Shown: positions 1 to 10,285, numbered from the stretch's first letter. The stretch: DNA of 64,000 bases from an uncultured Lacinutrix sp. (GCF_947500605.1 NZ_CANMSJ010000001.1:1-64000), one strand, 5' to 3'. The notes: a model not told the origin generated them from the sequence alone. Numbers and translations are program-made.

Positions 1-3000
1 GTGAATGTATAAGTCACTTCACTACCTAATACTAAACAAGGATCACCATTAGCAATCGCTGCCGATTTTACAATATTAATTGAAGGATCACCTTGGCATA
101 GTGTAATTACTGTTGTATTGTTTGTAGTTGCTGTAGTACCAGATTGGTCGGTTACAATCGCATTTGTTAATACATTTTGACCGTTAACTGTTGCTTGGTT
201 CGTTACTAGACCAATATCAATATCATCTTGTGTTACCGCATAGTTAGCAGTGTAGGTCCATGTTTCCGTAGGATCTAATTCGTTATCATTATCCGTATCA
301 CTAGTATTATCAAATACGATTGCAACTAGTGGGTTAGGTGCTTGAAGTAATGGATCTGTAACCACTACATTATCAATAGATACATTTCCAGTATTTGTTA
401 ATGTAAATGTATAGGTAATTGTTTCACCAACATTAGTACAGTTATCTTTATCTTCATCATTAAACACACCTGCTTTTACAAGAGCAATATTTGCATCATT
501 ACATAACGTAATTACTGTTGTATCATTAGTTGTAGAAGTTGTTCCAGATACGTCAGATATAGTTGTATTATCTAATGTTGTAGCTGTTACTGTAGCTTGG
601 TTTGTTACTTGTCCAGCATCTATATTGTCTTGTGTTACGGTATAGTTAGCAGTATAAGTCCAAGTTTCTGTAGGATCGAGTACGTTATCTCCATTAGTAT
701 CACCTGAAGCTAGTGCAATTGAAACTACTGGATTAGGAGCTTCAAATAAAGGATCTGAAAGTATAATATTGTTTACAGTTGCGTTTCCTGTGTTGTTTAC
801 AGTAAAAGTATAAGTAACGGTTTCATTTACATCGGTACAATTATCATTATCTTCATCATTAAAAACACCAGTTTTAACTAAAGTAATACATGAATTAATT
901 ATTGTAACAGGTAAAGTTATAGAACAATTATTGCTATCGGTTACAGTAACATTATATGTATTAGATTCTAAATTAGAAGCGGTTGCTGTAGTTTGAGATG
1001 ATGAATCATTCCATTGGTAAGTATATGGCGCTGTTCCTCCTGTAGGAGTAACTGTTGCAGATGCATCAGAACTACCACATAATGAATTAGTTTGAGATGA
1101 TATCGTTGCACCAAGAACTGGTTGTGTTACTGTTAAAACTTGTATGTGTGTTGTCGTTAAATTACAATCATCTGTAGCAACCCAGGTTCTTGTTATATTA
1201 TAACTTCCAGTACAAATATCTCCTGATTCTGTTTCATTAAAAGTTACTGTAACATTACCACAATCATCTGATGCATTTATATTTGGAACGCTTGGAATAT
1301 TATCGAAAGAAACAGTTATATCACCTGGTAAACTTTGATTAAAAGTTGGAGGAGTAGTATCCTCTACAGTAAAGGTACCAGTAATAAGAGAGATATTTCC
1401 ACAGTCGTCTATTACTGAATATTCTGCTTCAATAGTACCACCACCACAAGCATTAGATACAAAATTAGAATAATTATAATTAGAAGTTACATTGTTTGTA
1501 GTTGTAAAATCACAACTATCTGTTCCACAATTTCTTAACGCATCAATATTACTGTTATTCCAATTAGAAGCAGCAGATTGAATAGATTGGCTATCACATT
1601 CAACAGTCTGATTAATGGTTGTACAATTAGATAAGTCTGGACCAGTAGTATCTTCTATGGTAATAGTTGAACTAATTGTAGATGTGTTATTACATTCATC
1701 TTTAACAGTATACGTAACTGTTATACTGCCACTAGTTCCACAACTATTTATAAAATTAGAATAAACATAGTTTGATGTTACAACAAGATTACTAGAATCA
1801 CTACAGTTATCAGTACTACAACTCTGTAGTAAAGCAATGTTTGATGCATTCCAATTATTTAAAGTTGTTTGGTTTTCTGAACTAGAGCATTCTTCATTTG
1901 TTTGCGTGATAAGATTACAATTGGTTAAATCTGGAGGAGTAGTATCTCTAATTGTTATTGTAGAATTCGCAGTAGAAATATTACCACAATCATCCATAGC
2001 AGTAAAAGTTCGTTGTACAATTATTGTACAAGTAGCACTAGAACTTATATTATCTATATAAGTTACAGATTGTACGTTATTGTCATCATTAACATTATAA
2101 TTAGATAGTGTATTAAATGTAGCCAGTACATTGCCTGATGTTGTACTACTGTAATCAAATATAGAATTGCTAACAGTTATATCAGTAGCATCACAACCTT
2201 CAATTGTTATTGCTGAAGGAACATTAATATTAGGAGCTTGATTATCATCAAAATCTACAGAAATATTATCAACATATTTTTCACATCCGTTAGCATCGGT
2301 AATTAAAACATTATAAACTCCTGAAGGAATATTGTTATAGTCTTGAGTAGTAGAGGCACCATTATTCCATGAATATTCATAAGGAGATGTTCCACCAGTA
2401 ACAGTTATATCAATACTACCTGTATCTCCAGTATTACATAATGCATTAGTCACATTTGTAATGACTTCTATTGGATTTGGAACACTTAAAAGAGCTTCAC
2501 TTTCTGCTCCACAAATATTTGCTTCATTTATAAATAATACTTTATAGATATTCCCATCTTGTGAAACAGATATATTATTTACTGTTAAACTAACCTGAGT
2601 TCCACTAGCAACTGTTCCTGTTTCACCAGAAATATTATTAAACGTTGTTCCATTATCTGTACTAACCATCCATTGGTAAGTAACATCAGTACTTGCTGTA
2701 GTTATTGGTGTTGTTGATAGAATAGTTGTTTCAGCATTTGCTGTAAATGTAACTTCTTCATTAACGCAACCAATAGCATCAGATGCTTCTTCAGTTATAG
2801 CTACTTGAGTAGCTTGTTGAAAAGTGTTATTACCATTTGCTGTTTGTGTAATAGTGTTTGTGTATGAATCTCCAGCTCCATTAACGCCGGCAACAATTAC
2901 TAAACCATTATTATTAACGCCTCCATTTGCTAGAGTAGGAGTGTCTGTGCCATAAAGACCTGTATCTCCTGCATCAGCATCAGAATTATTATAGGCTTCA

Positions 3001-5063
3001 TCAGCATCACTACAACCGTCGCCGTCACTATCTAAATCTAATAAATCAGGAATACCATCTCCATCTGTATCGTAAGTAACAACGCTAGTATCAGGATTGG
3101 TGAATTCATCACATCCATAAACATAACCTGTATTTAATACTCTTTTATCAAATGTAGCTTCAAAAGAAGATAAAGGGCTTAAAATTGTAGATATCCATAA
3201 TCTTTCATCAGAGACTCCTCCTGTATTAAAATCTGAGCTAAACTCTGTATTTTCTCCTATTATATTTGCAGAGATATTTGTTGGACTAGCAAATTGATAT
3301 GATGAAAGGTCTGAGGTATTGAAAGTTATTTTCTCTTCAAAATTAGAACCACCATCAAGATCTTTCCAAATAAATTTACTTGTTACTATAGCTGGTATAC
3401 TTGTACCTGCTTCAAAGAAACTAAATTTTAATTTTACTTTTCCAGATGTAGGAGCTCCGGATAAGAGTAAAACGTATACATCACCAGCATCAGTATATGC
3501 ATCAATATTAACGTTTATATTAGGGTCAGCACTTAGTACTTCCACTTTAAGATCCATTTGCGTTCCTTGAAAAGCACCTACATTTCCCCATAAAGTAGTA
3601 GAGCCAACACCTAATGATCCTGAAGCACCAGGAACATGACTTTTATTTGATGGATTTAATATAGGACATAAGTTCTCAATAAGGTTGGATTCATCTGTAT
3701 CTAAAATACCATCATTATCATCATCAAGATCACAATGGTTATAAATACCATCACCATCAGTGTCAATTACAGTAAAAACTTTTGTGTTTTCGTTTTCACA
3801 ACCTGTAATTGTATTTATAACAGAAACAGTATAATCACCACTAGATATTCCGTTAAAAGTATTTGATGTTTGATAATTACCGTTGTTTATCGAGTATTCG
3901 TATTGAGAACCAACAGGAGAAGTAACAGTAATCGAATTGTTACAATTTAATTCAAGAACAGGTTGCCCAGGTAAGGCATTATATGTTATGTTTACAGTTG
4001 CAGTATCACAAACTGATTGATTAGGTGATGGTAAGCATAATTCATAATCAAAAGTGACATTACCTACATAACCAGGTGTTGGGGTGTAAGTGTATGTGCC
4101 ATTAGAATTAAATACAAAAGATTGTCCAGCAGGTGTAGGTCCCGATGTCACTGAGTAAGTTGAATTATCTGGAGCGTTATTTTTACTAGACAAATCACCA
4201 TTATATATTTCGTCAACACAAGTATTTACATCATTGTCAATGGCATATTTTTGTATTATAAAAAATTTACCATCTCCATGATCTCTAGTGGCTGCTAAAA
4301 ATCTAACACTCGTAATTTTAGAGCCAGTTGGTGCCAATTCATTTAAATAAAATAAGGCAACACCAATATTACCATTACTTGTTGTAGATCTTTCGGTTCT
4401 CCAATAATCTACTGTATTTCCCGCAGGTGGTGCACCAAAACCGGGTCCATTTTGATTGCTTGGATATGGTCTTATAAAAGTTTCACCAATTAATCCAACA
4501 GTATTGCTACCTGCAAGTGTACCATAAACTTCTATGTAATAGCAATTATTGGCGTGACGTTCAGTCGCAGCAAAAATACCTCCTGTGTTAGAAGGAATTG
4601 CAGGATCATAAGAAATAGTTTGTATTTGTCCATTTGTTGTTGCAGCATCATTAAATGAGCCACATATATTATCTCCATTATAAGTAGAGGTGAAATAATG
4701 ATTTAAGTTTAAATCTTGAAATGCTAATAATGCTTTTGCATTCCAAGGAGGTAAAGAACTATTTGCAAAAAAGGATCCATTATTAAAAATTAAATTTCTA
4801 ATATGACCATCTGGACCAACTTGAGTCATTTCGTAACTAGAAGGTACTACAAAATTATCATATAGTGTGCCATCAACTGTAATAGATTTAATAGTTGCAG
4901 GACTATTAGCGTTTGGTTGACTTGCCTCCTGCCATTGAAAAGTAACACCAGTTTGTATAGAAGGTGATTGCGATTGAGAAAAAGAGAAAATGCTAGATAG
5001 TATAAATATTAAAATTAAATATTTACATGGATATATTTTCAAATTATAATTGTTAGTTAGCAT
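1..5063 (-). CDS. Giant secreted repeat protein, SprB-like adhesin, C-terminus beyond window
   Basis: An open frame runs from ATG at 5063 to the left edge (about 1687 codons, no stop), so the C-terminus is missing. Residues 1-30 form a hydrophobic signal peptide ending in SFSQS. Two Asp-rich thrombospondin type-3-like calcium segments begin DTDGDGI near residues 433 and 663. SprB-type repeats with the GGTxPYxYxW pattern lie near 880-925 and 1330-1378. Three segments introduced by DTTPPDL-like motifs (HYR-like) lie near 1040, 1138 and 1234. From about 1391 onward there are units of about 135 residues (405 bp period) starting ITLVKTGVFNDED, typical of DUF11/DUF7507 conserved repeats. In Flavobacteriia such proteins usually end in a gliding-motility or type IX secretion C-terminal domain, which is inferred here and not visible. 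Likely role: cell-surface adhesion or gliding. Confidence 0.85.
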   Translation of the reverse strand, partial: MLTNNYNLKIYPCKYLILIFILSSIFSFSQSQSPSIQTGVTFQWQEASQPNANSPATIKSITVDGTLYDNFVVPSSYEMTQVGPDGHIRNLIFNNGSFFANSSLPPWNAKALLAFQDLNLNHYFTSTYNGDNICGSFNDAATTNGQIQTISYDPAIPSNTGGIFAATERHANNCYYIEVYGTLAGSNTVGLIGETFIRPYPSNQNGPGFGAPPAGNTVDYWRTERSTTSNGNIGVALFYLNELAPTGSKITSVRFLAATRDHGDGKFFIIQKYAIDNDVNTCVDEIYNGDLSSKNNAPDNSTYSVTSGPTPAGQSFVFNSNGTYTYTPTPGYVGNVTFDYELCLPSPNQSVCDTATVNITYNALPGQPVLELNCNNSITVTSPVGSQYEYSINNGNYQTSNTFNGISSGDYTVSVINTITGCENENTKVFTVIDTDGDGIYNHCDLDDDNDGILDTDESNLIENLCPILNPSNKSHVPGASGSLGVGSTTLWGNVGAFQGTQMDLKVEVLSADPNINVNIDAYTDAGDVYVLLLSGAPTSGKVKLKFSFFEAGTSIPAIVTSKFIWKDLDGGSNFEEKITFNTSDLSSYQFASPTNISANIIGENTEFSSDFNTGGVSDERLWISTILSPLSSFEATFDKRVLNTGYVYGCDEFTNPDTSVVTYDTDGDGIPDLLDLDSDGDGCSDADEAYNNSDADAGDTGLYGTDTPTLANGGVNNNGLVIVAGVNGAGDSYTNTITQTANGNNTFQQATQVAITEEASDAIGCVNEEVTFTANAETTILSTTPITTASTDVTYQWMVSTDNGTTFNNISGETGTVASGTQVSLTVNNISVSQDGNIYKVLFINEANICGAESEALLSVPNPIEVITNVTNALCNTGDTGSIDITVTGGTSPYEYSWNNGASTTQDYNNIPSGVYNVLITDANGCEKYVDNISVDFDDNQAPNINVPSAITIEGCDATDITVSNSIFDYSSTTSGNVLATFNTLSNYNVNDDNNVQSVTYIDNISSSATCTIIVQRTFTAMDDCGNISTANSTITIRDTTPPDLTNCNLITQTNEECSSSENQTTLNNWNASNIALLQSCSTDNCSDSSNLVVTSNYVYSNFINSCGTSGSITVTYTVKDECNNTSTISSTITIEDTTGPDLSNCTTINQTVECDSQSIQSAASNWNNSNIDALRNCGTDSCDFTTTNNVTSNYNYSNFVSNACGGGTIEAEYSVIDDCGNISLITGTFTVEDTTPPTFNQSLPGDITVSFDNIPSVPNINASDDCGNVTVTFNETESGDICTGSYNITRTWVATDDCNLTTTHIQVLTVTQPVLGATISSQTNSLCGSSDASATVTPTGGTAPYTYQWNDSSSQTTATASNLESNTYNVTVTDSNNCSITLPVTIINSCITLVKTGVFNDEDNDNCTDVNETVTYTFTVNNTGNATVNNIILSDPLFEAPNPVVSIALASGDTNGDNVLDPTETWTYTANYTVTQDNIDAGQVTNQATVTATTLDNTTISDVSGTTSTTNDTTVITLCNDANIALVKAGVFNDEDKDNCTNVGETITYTFTLTNTGNVSIDNVVVTDPLLQAPNPLVAIVFDNTSDTDNDNELDPTETWTYTANYAVTQDDIDIGLVTNQATVNGQNVLTNAIVTDQSGTTATTNNTTVITLCQGDPSINIVKSAAIANGDPCLVLGSEVTYTF

Positions 5064-5461
5064 AATTTGTAGAATTAATAAATAGGGTTTATTAAGAAAC
5101 TCTGGGCATCAATTTTATTTTTTATAGAAATAGCGTTTATTCTATTAAAACAATTTTGATGTAAATAGGTTTTATAATTAGAGCAAAAGCTCTTGTGTAG
5201 AGGTTTACAAGAACAGATTGTTTTTGTAACATTAGGTAATATTAACATTAATATTTTATTCATAACACAGTTAACTCTTATTTTTAATATTTTGAGGGAG
5301 TTACATCATTAGTGGTGATAGTAGGATGTCGTTTTTAGTTTTGGGATAAACGAAATAATAGCAATAACAAAAGAAATCGTATTTTTCATATCTAGCAAAA
5401 AAAGATGATTAATAACTCAAATATTCGTTGAAATGGTAAACATACATAAAAAATCGACAAA
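5064..5461. other. Intergenic region between divergent genes
   Basis: About 400 bp separates the divergently read adhesin (minus) and sixA (plus). It should hold both promoters, but I see no convincing TAnnTTTG box. Short minus-strand frames of 26 and 62 codons start with hydrophobic residues but resemble nothing I recognise, and I treat them as noncoding. Confidence 0.5.
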
Positions 5462-5971
5462 ATGCATATAAACACGTTAAAAAGTTGTAAAACGGTATTT
5501 TTGATAAGGCATGCTAAATCTTGTTGGGATAATGAATTGGTTGATTTTGAACGCCCTATTAAGAGTAGAGGAGTTTTAGATTCTAATTTGGTTTCTAATT
5601 ATTTAAAAAACAGCAATATATCTCCTGATTTGATTTTGTGTAGTAGTGCAAATAGGACAAAATTAACAGCAAAAATTTTTATTGAAAATTTAGCCTTAAC
5701 GAATGTAACCATCAAGTATTTAGAAGAATTATACGATTTTTCAGGAGAATCACTTTTACGGATTATCGAATCGTGTGATAATTCATTCGGTAACATAATG
5801 GTTTTTGGTCACAATTATGCTTTGACAAATTTTGTTAATAAATTTGGAGATATTCACGTGGAAAACGTTACTACGTCTGGCTTTGTTAAAATTAATTTTG
5901 AGACTAATAGTTGGAAAAATTTAGTTAAAGGAAAAACTGAAAAAATTGTATTTCCAAAACATTTAAAATAG
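5462..5971 (+). CDS. SixA-type histidine phosphatase
   Basis: A 169-residue protein of the histidine phosphatase (phosphoglycerate mutase-like) superfamily. The phosphate-binding RHA motif is at residues 16-18 in LIRHAKS, and the family's second histidine is at 117 in VFGHNYA. An Arg at 65 (ANRTKLTA) sits where the family has its second arginine. Length fits SixA, whose E. coli member dephosphorylates histidine-containing phosphotransfer proteins. It lies 40 bp before ppk1 on the same strand, so a link to phosphate or polyphosphate metabolism is possible but not shown. No Shine-Dalgarno is visible. The true substrate cannot be told from sequence. Confidence 0.8.
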   Translation: MHINTLKSCKTVFLIRHAKSCWDNELVDFERPIKSRGVLDSNLVSNYLKNSNISPDLILCSSANRTKLTAKIFIENLALTNVTIKYLEELYDFSGESLLRIIESCDNSFGNIMVFGHNYALTNFVNKFGDIHVENVTTSGFVKINFETNSWKNLVKGKTEKIVFPKHLK

Positions 5972-5985
5972 TGCAAATAATAGAA

Positions 5986-5993
5986 TATATTTG
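5986..5993 (+). promoter_or_regulatory. Candidate minus-7 box for ppk1-ppx
   Basis: TATATTTG matches the Bacteroidota TAnnTTTG minus-7 consensus exactly and ends 18 bases before the ppk1 start. No clear TTG minus-33 element is seen at the expected distance, so the call is tentative. Confidence 0.4.
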
Positions 5994-6011
5994 TGTTGAA
6001 ATTTTACATAA

Positions 6012-8072
6012 ATGATAAAAAAAACGAGACCCAATTATACTTATATTAATAGAGAATTAAGTTGGCTTCAGTTTAACGCTAGAGTTTTGCAAGAGGCTTC
6101 AGATGAAGGTGTTCCATTGATTGAGCGCTTGCGTTTTTTAGGTATTTTCTCTAATAATTTAGATGAGTTTTTTAAGGTGCGTTATGCAACTGTAAAACGT
6201 ATTGACGAAGCAGGAAAAGCTGGTAAAAATCAGTTAGGAGGAATTAAAGCATCAGACCTCCTTGATATTATTACCGAAACAGTAATTAAGCAGCAATCTC
6301 AAAGTTTAAGTATACTAAGTAATATACAGTCTAAGCTAAAAGCTGAAGATATATTTTTTGTAAAAGAAAATCAGATAAATACTAGTCAGAAAAAATTCAT
6401 AAAAAATTATTTTATTCAGAATGTAAGTCCTGCGCTAGTTACTATAATTTTAAACGATGAGATTAGAATTCCTAATCTTAAGGATAGTGCAGCTTATTTG
6501 GCCATTAATATGTCTTTAGGCAATGGAGGCAATCAATATGCACTAATTGAAATTTCAAAAAATATGGATCGTTTTGTTGTACTTCCTAAAGAAGGCAACA
6601 AAAATTTTATAATAATGTTAGACGATTTGTTACGTTATTGTTTAGATGATATTTTTAATATTTTTAACTATAAATCCATTTCTGCACACATGATAAAGAT
6701 TACTCGTGATGCAGAACTAGATCTTGAGAGTGACTTGAGTAAGAGTTTTATGGAGAAAATTAGTGACAGTGTTAAAGATAGGCAAGATGGAGAACCAGTT
6801 CGTTTTGTTTACGATAAAACTATCGATAAAGAAACTCTAGGCTTTTTAATGACTAAGATGGGTATTGAAAGTTCTGATAGTATAATACCTGGAGGAAGAT
6901 ACCATAATAGACGTGATTATATGGGTTTTCCTAGTTTAGGAAGAACAGATTTATTATACAATAAAATAGAAGCATTACCAGTAAAAGGATTAAGTTTAGA
7001 AACTAGTATTTTTGAAGCAATTGCAAAAAAAGACTATTTACAATACACGCCATATCACACTTTTGCATACACTGTAAAGTTTTTAAGAGAAGCAGCTTTA
7101 GACCCTAAAGTAAAAACTATTAAAATTACAATTTACAGATTAGCACAAATTTCTCATGTTGCAAGTTCGTTAATTAATGCAGCAATTAATGGTAAAAAAG
7201 TTACTGTTTCTATGGAAATTCAAGCACGTTTCGACGAGCAAGCAAACATAGATTATGCCGAGCAAATGCAGCGTGAAGGTGTACAACTTATTTTTGGTGT
7301 TCAAGGCTTAAAAGTGCACAGTAAAATGTGTGTAATAGAGCGCGAAGAAAAAAATAAATTAGTACGTTATGGCTTTATTAGCACAGGAAATTTTAATGAG
7401 TCTACTGCTAAAATATATACTGATTACACATTATTTACAGCAAACCAAAAAATACTTAAAGATTTAAATAAAGTATTTAATTTCTTTTCTGTTAACTATA
7501 AAGTTTATAGATTTAAACATATAATAACATCTCCTCATTATACAAAAAATGCGTTCTTTAATTTAATTGATACAGAGATAAGAAATAAGAAAGCAGGAAA
7601 GCCAGCTTATATTCGTTTAAAAATGAATAGTATATCGAGTTATAAAATGATTAACAAATTGTATGAGGCTAGTAATGCAGGTGTTAGTATAGAGATGATT
7701 GTTCGAGGTATTTGTTGTCTTGTTCCGGGAGTTAAAGGAATGAGTGAAAATATAAAAGTAGTAAGTATTATTGATAAATTTTTAGAGCATACTAGACTAT
7801 ATGTTTTCTGTAATGATAATGATACTAAAGTGTACATTTCTTCGGCAGATTGGATGACAAGAAATATTGAAAATAGAGTAGAAGTTAGCTGCCCAATTTA
7901 CGATAATGATATAAAAGAAGAATTAATTGATACCTTTAATATCTGTTGGAAAGACAACGTAAAATCAAGAATTTTAGATAAAAAACAGACCAATACTTAT
8001 AGGCTAGATAATAAAGAGAAAATAAGAGCTCAGTTTGAAACTTATAGCTATTATAAAAAACAATTAAATTAA
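6012..8072 (+). CDS. ppk1: Polyphosphate kinase 1
   Basis: A 686-residue PPK1, the family's usual length, which reversibly transfers the gamma phosphate of ATP to polyphosphate. The N-terminal domain begins INRELSWLQFNARVLQEA, the hallmark opening of PPK1. The phospholipase-D-like C-terminal domains carry the autophosphorylated histidine at 436 in KVHSKMCVIE, equivalent to E. coli His435, and a second histidine in FLEHTRLYVF. The stop codon overlaps the ATG of the next gene, an exopolyphosphatase, by one base (TAATG). The two genes are therefore translationally coupled and encode synthesis and breakdown of polyphosphate together. This synteny is common in Flavobacteriia. Confidence 0.97.
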   Translation: MIKKTRPNYTYINRELSWLQFNARVLQEASDEGVPLIERLRFLGIFSNNLDEFFKVRYATVKRIDEAGKAGKNQLGGIKASDLLDIITETVIKQQSQSLSILSNIQSKLKAEDIFFVKENQINTSQKKFIKNYFIQNVSPALVTIILNDEIRIPNLKDSAAYLAINMSLGNGGNQYALIEISKNMDRFVVLPKEGNKNFIIMLDDLLRYCLDDIFNIFNYKSISAHMIKITRDAELDLESDLSKSFMEKISDSVKDRQDGEPVRFVYDKTIDKETLGFLMTKMGIESSDSIIPGGRYHNRRDYMGFPSLGRTDLLYNKIEALPVKGLSLETSIFEAIAKKDYLQYTPYHTFAYTVKFLREAALDPKVKTIKITIYRLAQISHVASSLINAAINGKKVTVSMEIQARFDEQANIDYAEQMQREGVQLIFGVQGLKVHSKMCVIEREEKNKLVRYGFISTGNFNESTAKIYTDYTLFTANQKILKDLNKVFNFFSVNYKVYRFKHIITSPHYTKNAFFNLIDTEIRNKKAGKPAYIRLKMNSISSYKMINKLYEASNAGVSIEMIVRGICCLVPGVKGMSENIKVVSIIDKFLEHTRLYVFCNDNDTKVYISSADWMTRNIENRVEVSCPIYDNDIKEELIDTFNICWKDNVKSRILDKKQTNTYRLDNKEKIRAQFETYSYYKKQLN

Positions 8073-8983
8073 TGCTAAAAATACTTAAATATGCTGCAAT
8101 AGATATAGGTTCGAATGCTGTAAGATTACTTATTTCCAGTATTGTAGAAGAGAAAAATAAGCCACCTCGTTTTAAAAAAACGTCGTTGGTTCGTGTGCCC
8201 ATACGTTTAGGCGCAGATGTGTTTATAAACGATGAAATTTCTAAGGAAAATACTAATAGAATGTTAGATGCAATGCTGGCATTTAAATTACTCATGAAAA
8301 CGCATCGTGTAGACAAATACAAAGCATGTGCAACTTCTGCAATGCGTGAAGCAAATAACGGAAAAGAAGTATCAGATTTAATTAAAGAGTCTACAGGAAT
8401 AACTGTAGATATTATTGATGGAGAAGAAGAGGCTACAATAATAGCAGCAACAGATTTAAGTAATTTTATAGATAAAAATAAAACCTATTTATATGTAGAT
8501 GTAGGTGGAGGAAGCACAGAGTTTAGTGTTATTTATAATGGAGAAAAAACAGCTTCAAGGTCTTTTAAAATTGGTACAGTTCGTTTACTAAACGATATTG
8601 TTAAAAAAGAAACTTGGTTAGATTTAGAGCAGTGGGTTAAACAAGAGACAAAACAACACGATAGTATTGAGGTTATTGGTTCTGGAGGAAATATTAACAA
8701 CATTTTTAAATCTTCTGGTAAAGCTGCGGGTAAACCACTTACTTATTTTTATTTAACAACATATTATAATATGTTACAAAGTTATTCTTACGAAGAAAGA
8801 ATAACAGAACTTAATATGAACCAAGATAGAGCAGATGTAATTATACCTGCAACTAGAATTTATTTGTCTGCAATGAAATGGAGTGGAGCAAAAGATATTT
8901 ACGTTCCAAAGATTGGATTAGCAGATGGAATTATAAAAAGCATGTATAAAGAAACTATTTTAAGTCATACAAAGTTAAAATGA
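8072..8983 (+). CDS. ppx: Ppx/GppA exopolyphosphatase
   Basis: A 303-residue member of the Ppx/GppA phosphatase family with the actin/Hsp70-like ATPase fold. The first phosphate-binding loop is near the N-terminus (AAIDIGSNAVRLLI) and the second is YVDVGGGSTEFSV in the middle. It is the short form, with only the two ASKHA lobes and without the C-terminal HD-like helical extension of E. coli Ppx. It starts inside the ppk1 stop codon. Expected activity is processive hydrolysis of polyphosphate or of the guanosine pentaphosphate terminal phosphate; the polyphosphate role is favoured by the operon partner. Confidence 0.92.
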   Translation: MLKILKYAAIDIGSNAVRLLISSIVEEKNKPPRFKKTSLVRVPIRLGADVFINDEISKENTNRMLDAMLAFKLLMKTHRVDKYKACATSAMREANNGKEVSDLIKESTGITVDIIDGEEEATIIAATDLSNFIDKNKTYLYVDVGGGSTEFSVIYNGEKTASRSFKIGTVRLLNDIVKKETWLDLEQWVKQETKQHDSIEVIGSGGNINNIFKSSGKAAGKPLTYFYLTTYYNMLQSYSYEERITELNMNQDRADVIIPATRIYLSAMKWSGAKDIYVPKIGLADGIIKSMYKETILSHTKLK

Positions 8984-9084
8984 TACACTTTATCTTTTTA
9001 TTGGTTAAATTATATTAAAAAAAATTATATTAGTGCTAGATTTAGAATTAACCAAAAACTTATTAAAATATAAAACCAAATTTT

Positions 9085-9618
9085 ATGAAAAAAATAGTAC
9101 TTATCGCTGCTTTTGCAATGTTTTCAATTTATGGCTTTTCACAGAACGCATTATATGGAGTTCGTGCAGGTTATAACATCTCAAACTTAAACTTTGAACC
9201 AGAAGTACCAGCAGGTGTCGAGAACATGCATAGAAATGGTTTTGCAATTGGATTCTTTGCAGAATACAGTTTAGGAACAAACCTATCTTTAGCTCCAGAA
9301 ATTCAATTTTCAGCAGAAGGTGCAAAAGAAGAATTTTTACGTATTGATTATATTCAAATGCCTATATTCTTTAAATACAAAATAGGAGAAAGCCTTTCTA
9401 TAGGTTTAGGGCCTCAAGTAAGTTTAAAAGGACATGATTACGAAGATGGTATGCAAAACCTTGCATTCTCTGGTTTAGGAGGTTTAGAATATATGATTTC
9501 AGATGAATTCTTTTTAGATTTTAGATATTCTTACGGTTTAACAAATGTTTTCGATGACGAAACAAATCTTGAAGCTAAAAATGGCAACATGCAAATAGGA
9601 TTTGGTGTAAAGTTTTAA
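9085..9618 (+). CDS. Outer-membrane beta-barrel protein, PorT-like family
   Basis: A 177-residue exported protein. Residues 1-19 are a signal peptide ending YGFSQ, followed by the opening GVRAGYNISNL that is typical of small OmpA/PorT-like eight-stranded barrels in Bacteroidota. Alternating aromatic and small residues continue to the end, and the last residues MQIGFGVKF form a terminal beta strand ending in phenylalanine, as expected for BAM-dependent insertion. A single-gene unit is likely: it is 100 bp after ppx and is followed at once by a strong terminator. Function is unknown; porin-family is a fold description. Confidence 0.8.
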   Translation: MKKIVLIAAFAMFSIYGFSQNALYGVRAGYNISNLNFEPEVPAGVENMHRNGFAIGFFAEYSLGTNLSLAPEIQFSAEGAKEEFLRIDYIQMPIFFKYKIGESLSIGLGPQVSLKGHDYEDGMQNLAFSGLGGLEYMISDEFFLDFRYSYGLTNVFDDETNLEAKNGNMQIGFGVKF

Positions 9619-9640
9619 CCAAACCAACTTTTATAAAACT

Positions 9641-9677
9641 AAAAAATCCAATACATTATTATGTATTGGATTTTTTT
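9641..9677. terminator. Bidirectional intrinsic terminator
   Basis: An inverted repeat AATCCAATACAT / ATGTATTGGATT with a four-base loop, flanked by A runs on the left and T runs on the right. It lies between the convergent beta-barrel gene and miaE-like gene and can serve both. Confidence 0.85.
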
Positions 9678-9700
9678 ATGCTATAATATTAAGTAGTTTG

Positions 9701-10282
9701 TTAACCGTGAATAGTTTCACTCTTGCTTAAGTCTTTCATTATCTCTGCTTCAAACTCTAATAGAGCTTGCCATTTCTCGTTCACTTCATCTTTGTCTCCG
9801 TATTGCCTTGCAAAGCCTAAAAACATAGTATAGTGGTTTGCCTCACTTACCATTAGTTTTCTATAAAATTCGGCTAATTCTTTATCTTCTAATTCTTCGC
9901 TAAGTAGCCTAAAACGCTCGCAACTTCTTGCTTCAATTAAAGCAGCATATAATAGTCTATGTACCAATTGTGTCGTTCTACTACCACCTTTTGGAAAAAA
10001 CTGAAGCAATTTAGATACATATAAATCTTTTCTATCTCTACCTAAAATCCAACCGTTTTTTAAGATTAAATCGTGTACCATTTTAAAGTGGCTAATTTCT
10101 TCTTTAACCAATGCAACCATTTCCTGGACCAAGTCTGTGTATTCTGGAAAACTTACAATTAAAGAAATAGCAGTACTTGTTGCTTTTTGTTCGCAAAAAG
10201 CATGATCTGTTAAAATATCTTCAATATTTTTTTCTACAATGTTTACCCAACGTGGATCTGTTGGTAGTTTTAATCCTAGCAT
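9701..10282 (-). CDS. miaE: tRNA-(ms2io6A)-hydroxylase, MiaE-like diiron protein
   Basis: A 193-residue helical ferritin-like protein. Paired Glu/His ligands are visible: DHAFCEQKATS near residue 31-41, VKEEISHFKMVHD around 80-92, EARSCERF, and VSEANHYTMF near the C-terminal half, matching the two ExxH pairs of MiaE. MiaE hydroxylates the isopentenyl side chain of 2-methylthio-N6-isopentenyladenosine at position 37 of tRNAs reading UNN codons. It is the last gene of the dnaX-lipoprotein run, three bases after the lipoprotein stop, and converges on the plus-strand beta-barrel gene. I see no unusual features. Confidence 0.88.
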   Translation of the reverse strand: MLGLKLPTDPRWVNIVEKNIEDILTDHAFCEQKATSTAISLIVSFPEYTDLVQEMVALVKEEISHFKMVHDLILKNGWILGRDRKDLYVSKLLQFFPKGGSRTTQLVHRLLYAALIEARSCERFRLLSEELEDKELAEFYRKLMVSEANHYTMFLGFARQYGDKDEVNEKWQALLEFEAEIMKDLSKSETIHG

Positions 10283-10285
10283 ATT

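Noticed and set aside
1837-3570. Plus-strand frames opposite the giant adhesin
   Set aside because: They are antisense shadows of a long minus-strand frame with clear repeat domains.
5075-5263. 62-codon minus-strand frame upstream of the giant adhesin
   Set aside because: Low-complexity AT-rich translation, no recognisable family or context, and sits where the adhesin promoter should be.
5303-5393. A 26-codon minus-strand frame starting MKNTISFVIAIISF
   Set aside because: Looks signal-peptide-like but stops after 26 codons; too little evidence that it is translated.
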